This document shows, piece by piece, positions 7,367 to 16,609 of a DNA stretch of 21,393 bases. Both the position numbers and the translations under genes were made by a program. The notes under the pieces are model-generated. The model was not told the DNA's origin. It made no database searches and saw only the letters and a list, made by a program, of their open reading frames with translations. Numbering within the stretch: the first letter of the stretch is position 1; every line of letters begins with the position of its first letter. The DNA lies in IMG/VR virus record IMGVR_UViG_3300024348_002953, positions 1-21,393 of that record, one strand, 5' to 3'. Source of the DNA: a virus.

Positions 7367-9040
7367 TTATTTTTCTAAATAATCTAAAACAGAATAACCA
7401 ATTTTTTGATAAACTATTGGGGTTTTACTTGAAAGTATCTTACTTCTATTGTTGTAATTCCAAGCTAACCAAAAGTCAGGTGAGTGCCATCCTGTATTAT
7501 GAATCTTATCTATAATGTTGTTTTTTTCGGATTTCATAATCATATATGTCGTACCTAATAAAAAATGCGGTACTTGAATCCAATTTCCCATATCAATTGA
7601 TAGTTTTCCCCAATCACCACCTGTCATATAACAAGGTCCTGCATAGGTAACAAAACTAAATCCTAATTTTTCTGAAAAATAATACGACTCTAAAACTTTA
7701 TCATAGAATTCCTTTGGAGATAAATCTGTAAATGAATCACCTTCAGCTATTATTAACGCGTCCACATCATCACTAAAATTTTCCAATATACCTTGAGTAT
7801 GTGCCCTATATGCACCATAATGACCATATGTTAAAACTGGTGGGTTATTTTCAAATTCTTTAGATGGATTTAAAATCTCAGGGTCCATACAATTCTCATA
7901 AGGTAATTCAGTACGATTTACTTTAGTATAACGAGGAACATAATCAAAAAAACTATCTTTCATATTTTCCCAACAAGAAATTGATAAGTTTTGTTTTTTA
8001 ATAGTCGATTCCCATTTCTCTAATGGAATATCTTCGGGACTGTTTGGGTCTAATAAAAGATGAACCACTCTTATTTTAGGGACTTTTTTTTCAATTAACT
8101 GAACACCTAATAAGGATAATAAATTTTGACTATCTTTAACCACATCACCTGTTAAAAAATGAATATATTTCTCACCATCATACTTTCCTTTGTATGTTGG
8201 TAAATTAAAAATCATTGTCGGTTTTTCATACTCCAAAGATTCTTTAATTGATAATGGATTTAATTCTAATATCGAACTAAATAAGTGTGCGTCGCAAGCC
8301 TGTATAAACGTATCCACATCATTTCTTTCCCCCCATATAACACAATTGTCGGGTTTGTTTTCTATAATTGGTCTCCAATAATCAATAAAATTACTTGCCT
8401 GATTACCAATAAAATGAAACATGATTTTATATTCTTGTAATAATCTTGCAATCTCAAACGCATATCCTTGATTTTTACCTGAAGTAAATAACCCAATATT
8501 AATAATGTGTTTCCATTCAGGGTCCAACATCAATTGTTCTTGAGACAACTCTTTGTTTGGCATTTTAATATCAATTGGGTACTCAATTAAATCCATCGGT
8601 ACTCCCATATCTTTAAACACATCTAATGAGTGTGGTGAAACAAAAATAAATTTATCAGGTAAGAATTTTTTCCATTCAGGGTTCGTATATGAACAATGTG
8701 TTGTTTCAAATATTTTATACTTTCGATTTTTTGAATATAATCTTTTAACAATATGCATTGGCATAAAAGTTTCTGAAAACTCCTCAATCATAATGTAATC
8801 AACTTTATAGTCTTCAATTATATTAAACAAATCATATTCTTTATTTTCAGATAAAGTTATAAATTTATCACCAATCATATCAATAACTCGGTTTCTTTGA
8901 ACTACATAAGCCCACGCTACGCACTCCCACTCAACAACAACAATATTATAGTAATCTTTAAGTAATTCCACTTTTTTAGCAACTACCTGAGGACATCCTC
9001 CTGTTGACATGTGCGGCGTTATTATTAATAGTGTTTTCAT
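7367..9040 (-). CDS. Two-domain glycosyltransferase: GT4-like plus GT25-like domain
   Basis: The 557-residue product appears to be a fusion. Residues 1-300 are a GT-B fold of the GT4 type: N-terminal ITPHMSTGGCPQVV (7-20), a mid-linker NIGLFTSGKNQ (181-191) and the E-x7-E-like nucleotide-sugar motif LELNPLSIKESLEYEKP (258-274). Residues about 320-557 form a second domain starting KIRVVHLLLD, with LTYGHYGAYRAHTQGI (403-418) and an acidic EGD (433-435) after LIIA. Order and spacing resemble GT25-type enzymes, where a conserved G-x-x-G-x-x-x-S/AH block precedes a D/E-x-D metal site. Two successive sugar transfers by one chain are therefore plausible. The GT4 call is firm; the GT25 comparison is by motif only. 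Confidence 0.75.
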   Translation of the reverse strand: MKTLLIITPHMSTGGCPQVVAKKVELLKDYYNIVVVEWECVAWAYVVQRNRVIDMIGDKFITLSENKEYDLFNIIEDYKVDYIMIEEFSETFMPMHIVKRLYSKNRKYKIFETTHCSYTNPEWKKFLPDKFIFVSPHSLDVFKDMGVPMDLIEYPIDIKMPNKELSQEQLMLDPEWKHIINIGLFTSGKNQGYAFEIARLLQEYKIMFHFIGNQASNFIDYWRPIIENKPDNCVIWGERNDVDTFIQACDAHLFSSILELNPLSIKESLEYEKPTMIFNLPTYKGKYDGEKYIHFLTGDVVKDSQNLLSLLGVQLIEKKVPKIRVVHLLLDPNSPEDIPLEKWESTIKKQNLSISCWENMKDSFFDYVPRYTKVNRTELPYENCMDPEILNPSKEFENNPPVLTYGHYGAYRAHTQGILENFSDDVDALIIAEGDSFTDLSPKEFYDKVLESYYFSEKLGFSFVTYAGPCYMTGGDWGKLSIDMGNWIQVPHFLLGTTYMIMKSEKNNIIDKIHNTGWHSPDFWLAWNYNNRSKILSSKTPIVYQKIGYSVLDYLEK

Positions 9041-9055
9041 AATTAATTATTATTT

Positions 9056-9703
9056 TTAAGGTCTCCAAATACCAATCCCACCAAAATGTTCTTTAATCGA
9101 ATCGTTATAGGGTACGTATCCCTTTCCATTTGATTTTTGACAAATAATTTCAACTTTACTTCCATAGTTAAGTTCTTCCCAAAATCTTCTTACTTTTCCT
9201 GTTTTTGGTTCATCATCACTATAAACATCTTTAAATACATGGTTTGAATCAATGTCATGAAACGCAATGTACCCACGAGGACTTAATAATTGTTTATATA
9301 ATTCAAAGTCTCTTTTAACACCTTCATATGAATGGTCTCCATCAATAAAAATGAAATCAAACTGAGGACAAATATTTTTAACTTTTTCAAATGTTTCAAA
9401 CGATTGAGAATTTTCATTTAAAAAATGAAAATCTTCCCCAATCATAGAAAGATATATACTGTCTTTAAAAACACTATCCATATCTATGGCGATTTTAGTT
9501 CCTGTAGATAATTTACTAAAAAGTAGGAAGGTACCTCCTCTAGCACCAACTTCCAAAATATTGTGAGGTTTTAAACTATTTAAAAAATGCCCAAGATGAA
9601 CAATTTCTTCGTATACCTGAATAGTAATGTTTTTATCTATTAAATCCTTTTCAAGGATATAATCTGCAATTTCTTCAATCGATAATTCGTTTTTCATTTT
9701 CAT
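9056..9703 (-). CDS. Class I SAM-dependent O-methyltransferase (Methyltransf_24 / CmcI-like)
   Basis: The 215-residue product has motif I ILEVGARGGT (49-58), the ribose-binding acid in AIDMDS (D74 or D76), the metal and active-site signature FIDGDHSYEGVKRD (119-132) and FHDID (148-152). D-G-D-H-S-Y-E-G with a following HD is typical of cephalosporin CmcI-like and rhamnosyl O-methyltransferases, which use a divalent metal and methylate sugar hydroxyls. There are two in-frame ATGs (9703 and 9697), both in an AT-only leader, so the start may be two residues later. It lies 15 bases downstream of which the fused glycosyltransferase starts, and is one of five methyltransferases in the cassette. Confidence 0.85.
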   Translation of the reverse strand: MKMKNELSIEEIADYILEKDLIDKNITIQVYEEIVHLGHFLNSLKPHNILEVGARGGTFLLFSKLSTGTKIAIDMDSVFKDSIYLSMIGEDFHFLNENSQSFETFEKVKNICPQFDFIFIDGDHSYEGVKRDFELYKQLLSPRGYIAFHDIDSNHVFKDVYSDDEPKTGKVRRFWEELNYGSKVEIICQKSNGKGYVPYNDSIKEHFGGIGIWRP

Positions 9704-9711
9704 TTATTATT

Positions 9712-10893
9712 TTAATTTATTTTAACACAATCTTTAATTATATTAGCATATCCATCAAAATATGTAATAATTAAGTATAAGTCTTTTACCCATACATCAC
9801 TTCTTTTACCTACAAAAAAGTTAATATCATTACATAGGTTCATATTGAAATAATACTCTTCATTTGGACGAAATAAAGACACTATCCTCAAATTAAAATT
9901 AGAATCATAATCACCATTTACGTTAAAATTGATGATATCATATTCCCCATTTTTATTGAAAGAATTAATGTTGATGTTAGATTTCAAAATCTCGGTTTCT
10001 TTCAATACTTCAAATATTTTTTCATAATCATCAATAACTAAATTATTAAACTTTTTTTCACCTTGTGGATTTGGAATAAACCTTTTTGTATGGATAAAAG
10101 AAACAAAATTGTTCATCAATTTTAAATTGTTTAATGCCCTTGATATCTCTACTTCAGGGTTAATATCGAAACAGAGATAAGAAGATATATATTGATTGAA
10201 ATTATATTTAGAATAAAGGTAATTAAAGACAGTTTCATCCCCTAAAGGTAGGTACTTATCATAATCTTTTATAACATTATCATCAAAACATATCCTTTCA
10301 ACTTCATCTAAAAACTCAATACATTCTTTTGTATAATATACACAATAGGTTGTCAAATAATCGATACGATTAAAATCTGTGTTAAATAATTCAATTAGTG
10401 GATAATATCCTAGTGATTTTGGATTAAACATCCCTAACTCATCAAAAACATTTTGTTTGTATTTGTGGGTAGTACTATATTCGTAAAAATATTTTACACT
10501 TATTGGGAACTTACAGAATCCAAATTCATTTATAGTATTAATAACTAAAGTGTCGGAATTCTTTGTTAGGAGTCCATCAGCATCTATGAAAAAATAATAA
10601 TCATATGAATCCGAAATTTTTTTTAAAGCTTTAGACTTTAATAAGGTAGTGTACTTATGTTTTTCATACACATTTTTAATGTATTTGTTTTCCCCTGTAT
10701 CATCAAATTCTTGTAAATTTTCATCAAACAATTGAACAAAGTTTACATTATTATACTCATTACTTTTAATTTCAAAATTAATTGTGTAGACAGTCAAATC
10801 TATTCTACTAAACATTTGATGGGATTTAATTAATTGCATCAAATACGGCTCAAAATCTTTATTTACTATCGTCGTGTAACTTATCTTTAACAT
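9712..10893 (-). CDS. GT-A-type glycosyltransferase with C-terminal accessory beta domain
   Basis: The 393-residue product has an N-terminal strand MLKISYTTIVNKDFEPYL typical of GT-A nucleotide-diphospho-sugar transferases, a D-x-D metal site in YYFFIDADG (DAD 104-106), a downstream LGDETVFNYLYSKY (217-230) of the kind that holds the catalytic acid, and IHTKR (267-271). This layout is closest to GT2/GT8-like enzymes; the exact family is uncertain. From about residue 305 a separate Asn/Phe-rich beta segment begins (NFNVNGDYDSNF and onward), resembling the extra domains on other cassette enzymes. There are no membrane segments. A 25-bp AT-rich gap separates it from the preceding transferase gene. 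Confidence 0.7.
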   Translation of the reverse strand: MLKISYTTIVNKDFEPYLMQLIKSHQMFSRIDLTVYTINFEIKSNEYNNVNFVQLFDENLQEFDDTGENKYIKNVYEKHKYTTLLKSKALKKISDSYDYYFFIDADGLLTKNSDTLVINTINEFGFCKFPISVKYFYEYSTTHKYKQNVFDELGMFNPKSLGYYPLIELFNTDFNRIDYLTTYCVYYTKECIEFLDEVERICFDDNVIKDYDKYLPLGDETVFNYLYSKYNFNQYISSYLCFDINPEVEISRALNNLKLMNNFVSFIHTKRFIPNPQGEKKFNNLVIDDYEKIFEVLKETEILKSNININSFNKNGEYDIINFNVNGDYDSNFNLRIVSLFRPNEEYYFNMNLCNDINFFVGKRSDVWVKDLYLIITYFDGYANIIKDCVKIN

Positions 10894-10918
10894 TTTTTTT
10901 ATTTTTAAAATTTCATTA

Positions 10919-11908
10919 TTATAATATACTTGAATTATCGAGTGCTGAATTATAATATATGAACTTTTCTTTAAACTCTAAATCATTAAAATTTAACTCT
11001 AATAATTTTTGATTATTCTTTAAAACTATTATGTTTTCAACATCATAAAAATTATCTAACAAATCAATAATATTCCAACATTTTGGTTTTATTATACCTA
11101 AATTATGTAAACTTCCATTAACTATGACCTTTATATCATAATCCTCATTTGTCTCATTAAATGTCACAAATTTTAATTTTAAATCGTTGGGGTCAAAAAA
11201 GGGTACGTTCCAATTAGAATAATTTTGATGAATGGTATTAAGTTCAATACCGTTCAATTTAAGATTATGATAACTTTTCTCAATAAATTTTCTTTGTTCT
11301 TTTATTTGATTGAATATTATACCTTCAGGTGCTTTTGGGTAAACACCAAAGTATGATTTAATTAAATTTTCTTCAGTATTTTCTTTCCACTCATCAATAA
11401 CAAAATCTGTTTTGAAAGAAAGAAATGCACCATCCAAGGCATGGGTATCCTTATCATTATATACCACATAATCATATTCATCCAATAATTTTGAATTTTC
11501 AACTAATTCTTTATCATCACTTATTTTTGTATCGTACTCAAAATAATGTATTTTTTCGTATTTTAAATTTTTTGCAAGTGCAATAGACGGTACTAATAAA
11601 TCTAAAATTGCCTTAATGGTATTACCACTTGAAAGATAACTGCTCCATATAACGTAATCATGAAAAGGAGAAAACCAACCGTTTTGTCTGTATTCAATAT
11701 CTGTTAAAATATGGTTATTTTTATCATAATAAAAATAATCAAAATACTCAAAAAAATTATTATCTAAAGGTGTATGTGACGCAACTAAAATATCGTAGGA
11801 TTTTCTAAATTTTTGTAATTGTTTTAAAAAATTAAATAAAATTTCTTTCCTCTCTTTATTGGGACAATACGTTAAAACTAATATTAATTCTTTACCCATT
11901 TTTATCAT
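10919..11908 (-). CDS. Probable glycosyltransferase with C-terminal accessory domain
   Basis: The 329-residue product starts MIKMGKELILVLTYCPNKER and contains an acidic YFEYDTKIS (122-130) in the place where GT-A enzymes have a metal-binding D-x-D, then VVYNDKDTHALDGAFLSF (148-165). The motifs are weak, so the glycosyltransferase call rests largely on this layout and its setting. After NVPFFDPNDL (234-243) a beta-rich C-terminal segment begins (FVTFNETNEDYDIKVIVNG), similar in pattern to the extra domains in the neighbouring genes. Its ATG overlaps the TGA of the FkbM gene (ATGA at 11908-11905). A start at the ATG at 11899 is possible. Confidence 0.55.
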   Translation of the reverse strand: MIKMGKELILVLTYCPNKERKEILFNFLKQLQKFRKSYDILVASHTPLDNNFFEYFDYFYYDKNNHILTDIEYRQNGWFSPFHDYVIWSSYLSSGNTIKAILDLLVPSIALAKNLKYEKIHYFEYDTKISDDKELVENSKLLDEYDYVVYNDKDTHALDGAFLSFKTDFVIDEWKENTEENLIKSYFGVYPKAPEGIIFNQIKEQRKFIEKSYHNLKLNGIELNTIHQNYSNWNVPFFDPNDLKLKFVTFNETNEDYDIKVIVNGSLHNLGIIKPKCWNIIDLLDNFYDVENIIVLKNNQKLLELNFNDLEFKEKFIYYNSALDNSSIL

Positions 11909-12858
11909 TTAACAAAACTATGGTTATAAGCATATATTAATCCAATATCGTCAAAACCTACAACATCTTCAATAATAAATCCATTATTTTTTAAAATTTC
12001 AATAACAGCATCACGAATATTCATAGAATGATATTCCAATGCAATTTTATTTATTTTATTTTTTAAATAATCTTTATTTATTGTTTGGAACAAATCCAAT
12101 TCTCCACCTTCACAGTCAACCTTTAAAAAGTCAATGTATGGTATATTGTAATCACTAATCAATTGGTCAATTCTTATTGTCTCAACAATTTCCACATTAA
12201 TTACTTCTGACGGATGGTAACCATCTGAATTCTTTAACGAGAAGTTATTACCATTAACATTAGTCAATGCAAATGTTTCAAAACCATTTTCATCACTAAT
12301 TGCTTTATTAATACAAACAACATCATATTCATCTAAATTCTTTTTCAAGTTTTCAAATGTAGATTTTATTGGCTCAACAGCATATACTTTTTTCGGTTTG
12401 AACATCTGCGAGTATAGTGAAAATACCCCATAGTTTGCACCAATGTCAACAACGATATCATCAATTGATACTTTAACAAAATCCCTTTCATAAACTTTAT
12501 CATAAAATATTTCACACACAATAGGAAATAAATCATCTCCCGAATGAGATAGATGTATTTGTTTTGAGTTAATTACCAAGTATCTATTTTGTCCTTCAAA
12601 TTGAAATGGTATTTCAATAAGGTCTTCACCGTATTGTAATGTTAATTTCACATTTTTTAATCGTTTAACGTTTGCCTCTCCTGTAGATATCCATCCAGAA
12701 ATTCCAGTCCTCAACGGTAAGAACGATTTATGTACTGTGAGATTTGTATTCTCATCAATGATTGATATTTCATAAGTATCTTGAATGTTATCACCATTAA
12801 ATGTGAAATGGATAACACCATTATTTTCAATTTCATTGATAGTTAATATATTATTCAT
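11905..12858 (-). CDS. FkbM-family SAM-dependent methyltransferase with N-terminal accessory domain
   Basis: From the ATG at 12858 the product has 317 residues. Its C-terminal two thirds are a clear FkbM methyltransferase: motif I VVDIGANYGVFSLY (136-149), VYAVEP (158-163) with the SAM-ribose acid, the mid-domain SLKNSDG region and the signature FLKVDCEGGELD (244-255), then IALEYH (272-277). FkbM enzymes O-methylate sugar or polyketide hydroxyls. The first about 90 residues are an added beta-rich domain (FTFNGDNIQDTYEISIIDE...) not part of the usual family. I choose 12858 because it follows the preceding stop by one base; the ATG at 12879 would overlap that gene by 20 bp. Confidence 0.88.
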   Translation of the reverse strand: MNNILTINEIENNGVIHFTFNGDNIQDTYEISIIDENTNLTVHKSFLPLRTGISGWISTGEANVKRLKNVKLTLQYGEDLIEIPFQFEGQNRYLVINSKQIHLSHSGDDLFPIVCEIFYDKVYERDFVKVSIDDIVVDIGANYGVFSLYSQMFKPKKVYAVEPIKSTFENLKKNLDEYDVVCINKAISDENGFETFALTNVNGNNFSLKNSDGYHPSEVINVEIVETIRIDQLISDYNIPYIDFLKVDCEGGELDLFQTINKDYLKNKINKIALEYHSMNIRDAVIEILKNNGFIIEDVVGFDDIGLIYAYNHSFVK

Positions 12859-12859
12859 G

Positions 12860-13885
12860 TTATATGTGTATAAATTCATTATGGATTATGTTATCGTCAA
12901 CAACAACTTCCATCCTAAATTTTTTAAAGGATTGAACGTCCAAAATTTTAAATAATTCTGACCATATGAAGTATTTAACACCTGATTCTAAATTCAAGGT
13001 TGTTTGATACATTAGATTACCTGATTGACCGTTGTAAATTTTAAAATCTGCGGTTAAGTTATTTTCTACATTGTTTACTAAGAATAAACTGTCAGACCTT
13101 GAAAAATCAATACTAAAATCTTTGGATAATTTATCTATTGTTTCATGTAATATTGGTTGTTCTAAATTTCGACTATTATAAAATTCTTCATTAAATTCCA
13201 AATTTTGATAATCCTCATCCCATTTAAACGCACATCCTCCAACAAATCTTTGATTTTGATATTTAACTTTTTCCATAGACCTTGAATCTTCAGTTAACCA
13301 TGAATAATGTTTTACCCAAGCAATATTTCTTGGGATTGATTGATTGGGTTTAATCTCAAAAGAATCCCCATTATTATACGATATATGATTATCAAAATAA
13401 AATTCTTTTATTCCGTCATTTCTATTAGTCCTAAAAATTCTTGGGGGACAAAATCCATCAATGAATGTTTTTTCTGTGAATGTATAATTTTTAAAATTAA
13501 TTGAGTACCAATCAAATTCAGGTGTTTGGTTAACATAATTAATTATACTCTCTATTTCAGTTTCAGTGTAAAATTCATCTCCGTCAACTATCCATATAAT
13601 ATCACAATCCTCTTTTAAAAAATTAAGAGCGGTATTACGACTTCTGTCTTCATCAATGTTTGACTTTGACCCTGTAGATATTAGATAATCAATATCATAT
13701 TGTATTAGTTTTTGTAATGTTGTTTTATTTTTAGGTTTAAATCCTAATTGTAAATAAGGTTTAAACATACCACTTGTGCATGCCATTGTGATATCATATT
13801 TTTGTTTTAGATTAAACCATGGTTTTAAACAATCATCCACATATTTCTCACAATTATATATTGTAAATAATATTCCTATTCTCAT
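12860..13885 (-). CDS. GT2-like glycosyltransferase with C-terminal accessory beta domain
   Basis: The 341-residue product begins MRIGILFTIYNCEKYVDDCL, the first strand and helix of a GT-A enzyme. It carries RSRNTALNFL (81-90), which in GT2 enzymes places the nucleotide, and the metal-binding D-x-D in IIWIVDGDEFYT (DGD 101-103), followed by an acceptor region with WVKHYSWL. Residues about 265-341 form a beta domain with DFKIYNGQSGNLMYQTTL that closely parallels the N-terminal domain of the TibC-like enzyme (LVKFFDKDDTLLYETTL). It sits second to last in the repeated GT9 / methyltransferase / GT2 gene order, paralogous in place to the gene at 15427-16584, although the catalytic domains are only distantly alike. 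Confidence 0.8.
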   Translation of the reverse strand: MRIGILFTIYNCEKYVDDCLKPWFNLKQKYDITMACTSGMFKPYLQLGFKPKNKTTLQKLIQYDIDYLISTGSKSNIDEDRSRNTALNFLKEDCDIIWIVDGDEFYTETEIESIINYVNQTPEFDWYSINFKNYTFTEKTFIDGFCPPRIFRTNRNDGIKEFYFDNHISYNNGDSFEIKPNQSIPRNIAWVKHYSWLTEDSRSMEKVKYQNQRFVGGCAFKWDEDYQNLEFNEEFYNSRNLEQPILHETIDKLSKDFSIDFSRSDSLFLVNNVENNLTADFKIYNGQSGNLMYQTTLNLESGVKYFIWSELFKILDVQSFKKFRMEVVVDDNIIHNEFIHI

Positions 13886-13895
13886 AACACAAATT

Positions 13896-14474
13896 TTATT
13901 TTCTATGAATCCAATAACTGTTTTTTAAGTTATAATTCATTCCTTTATTTATTATTAATTCGTTTACCGCTCGCGTAACACCTTCAAAAGTTGTGTAATC
14001 ATGACCTCCAATAAATCCACCTTTTTTAACTTTAGGGTACCAAGCTAATATATCTTTTTTAACATCTTCATATTCGTGTGAAGCATCAATAAAGACAAAA
14101 TCTAAACTTCTATTTTGATACAAATTAACCGAATTTAATGATGACGACCTTATTGGGTTAATCACATCACATACAGGACGAGTGTTATTTAAAAAATCAT
14201 AATATAACCAATCCATATCAGTAATTAATTCTTTTACAAAGAAAGGAGAACTTGGTTCAATATGTTCAATTGAACCTAACCATGTATCCACGCAATCAAA
14301 TTTAATTTTTTTCCCTGAGTTAATGATTTCAACTGCCATATAAGATGCACTTCTTCCTTTCCAAGAACCGACCTCAACAAAATGAGAATTATCTGAAAAG
14401 TGATTAACCATATCAGAATATAATTCTTGGAAATCCATCCAATCTTCACCTACGTTTTGATAAAAATGTTCCAT
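13896..14474 (-). CDS. Class I SAM-dependent methyltransferase (Methyltransf_24 type), paralogue 2
   Basis: The 192-residue product has motif I FVEVGSWKGRSASYMA (32-47), the ribose-binding segment CVDTW (61-65) and the metal/active-site block LDFVFIDASHEYEDVKKDI (124-142), ending with GGFIGGHDYTTFEGVTRAV (152-170). The D-A-S-H-x-Y-x-D...GHDY arrangement is that of small sugar O-methyltransferases. It is clearly paralogous to the product of 16610-17200 (shared E-x-G-S, IDASH-x-Y-x-D, GHDY and x-A-V-N blocks), in the same position after a GT9-like gene. The acceptor sugar is unknown. Confidence 0.85.
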   Translation of the reverse strand: MEHFYQNVGEDWMDFQELYSDMVNHFSDNSHFVEVGSWKGRSASYMAVEIINSGKKIKFDCVDTWLGSIEHIEPSSPFFVKELITDMDWLYYDFLNNTRPVCDVINPIRSSSLNSVNLYQNRSLDFVFIDASHEYEDVKKDILAWYPKVKKGGFIGGHDYTTFEGVTRAVNELIINKGMNYNLKNSYWIHRK

Positions 14475-14477
14475 TAT

Positions 14478-15425
14478 TTAATATATTATTTTTTTTATTT
14501 TTTCAACTATTTGATTAACAGATGGGTGACATTCAAATGTTTTTTTATTCTCCAAACATCCAATTAATGGTGGGACTCCTTGAATGTCCCCCCACTCTTT
14601 AACTCCATGTTTCATATCAGAACAACAGTGTAAATCACACCCACCCAAAATATAAGACAATTTATAATCTTGTGAACCTTGTCTGTAAGGTTTTCTAAAT
14701 TCAGGTTTAATCGCACTTCCTAACATAATAATTTCCGCATCAGTGGTACCTGCCAAATGCAATAAACCCGAATCCATCGTAATAAAACATAACGACTTGT
14801 CTATTAAATGCCAAGCTTGTGATAAACTAGTTTGATTCATTAAGTTTAATCCGTTTTTAATTTCAAAATTGAAGGTTGGTTTGTCGATATTAAAGAATCC
14901 TTTTTCTGAACTATCTTTACCTATTGAAACCACTGATACACCGATTTCATTCAATTTTTGGGTTAGTTTCATCCAATTTGATGAAGACCATGTTCTATTA
15001 TTCCACGTTTGAACTGGATGAATTAAAACATATTTTTCAGGTAAATTTTCAATTGGTTCATATTCGTTAGGGTAGTAATTACATTCCATCTCATCGGGTG
15101 ACAACATGAACCCCAAACTAACCGCATGATATTGACGGATATCAATACGGGCATGTTTATACTCAACATTCCTCTCAGTTTTATTCCCCAAAATATCAAA
15201 AGTCGTATGAACAATAAAGTTTTCTCTTAAATGGTCTATGTTAATGGTATTTGGGCGATATGTGTTTTCAACATATGGGTTATTATCAAATAATTCAGGA
15301 AAATAAGTTACAACGTAAATCTTTTTCCCATAACTTTCATATAACTTACGAACGGTGGGTGTTGAACATAGGGTATCTCCCATAGCATAACACTCCGATA
15401 AATTTAAAAAAACTTTTTTATCCAT
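14478..15425 (-). CDS. GT9-family heptosyltransferase-like glycosyltransferase with Cys finger, paralogue 2
   Basis: The 315-residue product has the GT9 layout: N-terminal GDT (16-18) in the acceptor/catalytic loop, TPTVRKLYE, the mid-chain VLIHPVQTWNNRTW with strand, and the donor-site MDSGLLHLAG (217-226). A C-terminal cluster of cysteines follows (C263, C267, C268, C290, C299), with ECHPS at the end. This resembles the iron finger of TibC-type enzymes rather than LPS core heptosyltransferases such as WaaC/WaaF, which lack it. The ATG at 15425 comes one base after the preceding TAA (15429-15427); an earlier TTG at 15488 is rejected. The ADP-heptose donor is the family default, not shown here. 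Confidence 0.8.
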   Translation of the reverse strand: MDKKVFLNLSECYAMGDTLCSTPTVRKLYESYGKKIYVVTYFPELFDNNPYVENTYRPNTINIDHLRENFIVHTTFDILGNKTERNVEYKHARIDIRQYHAVSLGFMLSPDEMECNYYPNEYEPIENLPEKYVLIHPVQTWNNRTWSSSNWMKLTQKLNEIGVSVVSIGKDSSEKGFFNIDKPTFNFEIKNGLNLMNQTSLSQAWHLIDKSLCFITMDSGLLHLAGTTDAEIIMLGSAIKPEFRKPYRQGSQDYKLSYILGGCDLHCCSDMKHGVKEWGDIQGVPPLIGCLENKKTFECHPSVNQIVEKIKKIIY

Positions 15426-15426
15426 A

Positions 15427-16584
15427 TTAATTTTTAATAATAAAATGTCTGATATATGTCCACCAACTATATTCGGTGTGTTTACCAATAATGTTTAGAT
15501 GTTTATGTAATTGAGCTTGTAACTCATTTTCTTTTTGTTCATTGGTTTCATGGTAATTTTGATTTTGATAATAAAACATCATTTTTTTACCTTTCAATTT
15601 TTCTAATACCTTATCTAAATCATTTTCATTAAAATAATTTAAGGCGAAAAGATGTATTTCTGCAGTTAAGTCATTAAAAACCAACTCGACATCATAATAT
15701 AGTTTCTTCAACATATCTTTTTGACCCTGAGATAAAACTCTTGTCCATAATGATACCCTTTCACCTTTTAATTTATCAAATTCATATGATGTTAAAGTTG
15801 ATGTTTCAAGATAAATGTCGTTAAACATTTTATCAACCCCGCCATCACTTTGATTGAGTTTGTTTAATGCAATATTAAAGTTCCCGTTAAAGTTTGCGGG
15901 TATTGATTTACTATGAGATTCTGAATCATCTCTAAGTTTCCATAGATATAACGGTCTTGGTATGTGTAAATATTTTCCAAAAGAATTTGCCCAAAACACA
16001 TGATAACTGTCTTCAGCACATGCTAACATATCATCAACATCAAATGATGGTATTATATTTCTAAACCCTCTAAGGTGACCAAAACAAGAATAACTAATGT
16101 TATTTAGATAATCACAAGATGGGTGATATTGGTTAATTTTATTTGACATAATATCACTATTTATAATATATGATATTGAGTGTGTTGAATTATTACTTTC
16201 ATTAATTTTAATGAAATCAGATGAAACTAAAGAAACATCATTTCTTCCATATAAGAAACTATTATATATGTTTAAAAAATTCGTATCAAAATCGTCATCC
16301 GCATCTACCAAAATAATCCATTCAAATGTATCATCAAAAAACTCATTTGGTTTCCAATACATTTGTTTTTTTTCTGATTGTTCGTAGTAAACAATTTTAT
16401 GTTTTAATGGACTTTGTTCTAATCTATCTAATACCAAACTTTTAGTATTATCCTTTGAATAATCATCTGTTATATGCCATTCAAAGTTATCGTAATTCAA
16501 CATCTCTATTGATGTGAATATTCCATCTATAAACCGTTCACAATTATAAAATGTCGTGTAGATACCAAATTTAATATTATTCAT
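15427..16584 (-). CDS. GT2-family glycosyltransferase
   Basis: The 385-residue product has a clear GT-A / GT2 N-terminal half: FGIYTTFYNCERFIDG (6-21), WHITDDYSKDNT (36-47, the uracil/ribose-binding D-D-x-S-x-D-x-T) and the metal site ILVDADDDFD (91-100). The later part (from about residue 190) has ACAEDSYHVFWA, where an E-D pair sits at the usual catalytic-base position of GT2 enzymes. The C-terminal 120 residues (WTRVLSQGQKDMLKKLYYD onward) look helical and are of unknown role. It probably adds one hexose or related sugar to a growing glycan. It follows the methyltransferase gene after a 25-bp AT-rich spacer. Confidence 0.88.
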   Translation of the reverse strand: MNNIKFGIYTTFYNCERFIDGIFTSIEMLNYDNFEWHITDDYSKDNTKSLVLDRLEQSPLKHKIVYYEQSEKKQMYWKPNEFFDDTFEWIILVDADDDFDTNFLNIYNSFLYGRNDVSLVSSDFIKINESNNSTHSISYIINSDIMSNKINQYHPSCDYLNNISYSCFGHLRGFRNIIPSFDVDDMLACAEDSYHVFWANSFGKYLHIPRPLYLWKLRDDSESHSKSIPANFNGNFNIALNKLNQSDGGVDKMFNDIYLETSTLTSYEFDKLKGERVSLWTRVLSQGQKDMLKKLYYDVELVFNDLTAEIHLFALNYFNENDLDKVLEKLKGKKMMFYYQNQNYHETNEQKENELQAQLHKHLNIIGKHTEYSWWTYIRHFIIKN

Positions 16585-16609
16585 ATATTATAAAATTTAT
16601 TTTAGGTTA

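Noticed and set aside
15023-15214. 63-codon minus-strand frame
   Set aside because: It lies wholly inside the well-supported GT9-like gene in another frame and shows no feature of its own.
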